Translations under genes and position numbers: made by a program
NCBI GenBank assembly: GCA_964480635.1
Contig: CAYZQE010000119.1
Location: forward strand, 1 to 5,584
Direction: 5' to 3'
DNA length: 5,584 bases
DNA from: CAYZQE01 sp964480635
GTDB lineage: Bacteria > Pseudomonadota > Gammaproteobacteria > GCA-001735895
Notes under the pieces: generated by a model
Databases searched by the model: none
What the model saw: only the letters and a program-made list of their open reading frames with translations
What the model was told of the DNA's origin: nothing
In this document: in pieces, positions 5,196 to 5,584 of the stretch
Layout: each line of letters starts with the position of its first letter
Position numbering within the stretch: the first letter of the stretch is position 1

Positions 5196-5546
5196 GTGCA
5201 AATTAATAATAAATTATTTTTTTATTTCTTTATTATTATCTTAGTTTCTTCATGCAATTCAAATAATGGTGACGTTGTAGTAATAAATAAATCGAATGAC
5301 GAAATAAAAAAGATTGAGATTTTTATTTCAGACCAAATAATTATTTTTGAAAATATTTTAACAAATAAGGTTGTTTCAAGTTCATATAAAATCACAAAAG
5401 ATAGTCATTTTGATATTAATGTTGATTTAACGTCAGGAATACACCTTGAAAAAAAAACAGGCTATATAACAACAGGCTTTGACTTTAAACATGAAATTAT
5501 AATTACAGACAATGAAATAAAAGTATTAGTCCTGTCCCTAGAATAA
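5196..5546 (+). CDS. Small lipoprotein, probable immunity protein for the Rhs toxin
   Basis: A 116-residue protein starting with GTG two bases after the toxin stop. The N terminus is a lipoprotein signal: a hydrophobic run LFFYFFIIILVSSC with lipobox V-S-S-C and the modified Cys at residue 20. Asn rather than Asp follows, which favours the outer membrane. The mature part is predicted beta-rich (alternating hydrophobic residues, for example IIIFENILTN and HEIIITDNEIKVLVLSLE) with no recognised domain. Position directly behind a toxin tip, small size and novelty are typical of polymorphic-toxin immunity proteins. Lipid anchoring would place it in the periplasm, so its partner should act there. 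The gene is distinctly more AT-rich than the housekeeping genes to the left, consistent with horizontal transfer. The Shine-Dalgarno is weak, suggesting translational coupling. Confidence 0.7.
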   Translation: MQINNKLFFYFFIIILVSSCNSNNGDVVVINKSNDEIKKIEIFISDQIIIFENILTNKVVSSSYKITKDSHFDINVDLTSGIHLEKKTGYITTGFDFKHEIIITDNEIKVLVLSLE

Positions 5547-5565
5547 CTCAATCACAAAAGTAACA

Positions 5566-5584
5566 AAAGGGGACGCTACCCTTT
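5566..5584 (+). repeat. Inverted repeat at the right edge, terminator or mobile-repeat end
   Basis: AAAGGG (5566-5571) and CCCTTT (5579-5584) form a six-pair stem with loop GACGCTA, and the window stops inside the T-run. It could be the intrinsic terminator of the lipoprotein gene. It could also be one end of a REP/MITE-like element, because AAAAGGGGAC...-type ends recur beside RAYT transposases in gammaproteobacteria (from memory). The flank cannot be seen. Confidence 0.4.

Overview
The window looks like a piece of a low-GC gammaproteobacterial chromosome. The main reasons are an FklB-type FKBP very close in layout to the enterobacterial FKBP22, a proteobacterial DUF1289 gene and an ETHE1-like sulfur dioxygenase. 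The dioxygenase hints at sulfur or thiol/persulfide metabolism (perhaps a Thiotrichales-like marine lineage), but this placement is inference. All confidently called intact genes are on the + strand.

Layout. (1) 1-952: the 3' part of a membrane-bound diguanylate cyclase, a MASE1-like sensor followed by GGDEF. The frame is open to the left edge, so the true start lies outside. (2) 953-1261: a gap holding a small - strand gene remnant with one in-frame TAG (973-1158) and a perfect TATAAT box for the next gene. (3) 1262-2098: a CvfB/YitL-family RNA-binding protein (S1 domains plus winged helix). (4) 2169-3741: a compact cluster of fklB, a DUF1289 small Cys-rich protein and an ETHE1-like sulfur dioxygenase; the last two overlap by 11 bases. 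(5) 3742-3951: non-coding, with a long imperfect stem-loop and a strong triple-GGA ribosome binding site. (6) 3952-4718: a secreted low-complexity protein built from NMMP(F/W)G repeats, interrupted by exactly 100 N. (7) 4777-5546: a 5'-truncated Rhs tip fused to a toxin-like C-terminal domain, followed 2 bases later by a very AT-rich small lipoprotein, probably its immunity protein. (8) The right edge ends in a short inverted repeat.

The two most notable points are in the right half. First, the 55 bases before the N gap are identical to the 55 bases after it, and fusing them gives one uninterrupted 203-residue reading frame. The gap may therefore be an assembly artefact in a repeat array, although a longer array is equally possible. 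Second, the Rhs-tip/lipoprotein pair is an orphan toxin-immunity cassette without its Rhs shell. Its lipoprotein partner suggests that the toxin acts in the cell envelope.

Functional links: c-di-GMP signalling (1), RNA-linked regulation (3), and protein folding next to sulfur handling (4) are ordinary housekeeping or accessory functions. Regions 6-8 look like variable, recombination-prone DNA.
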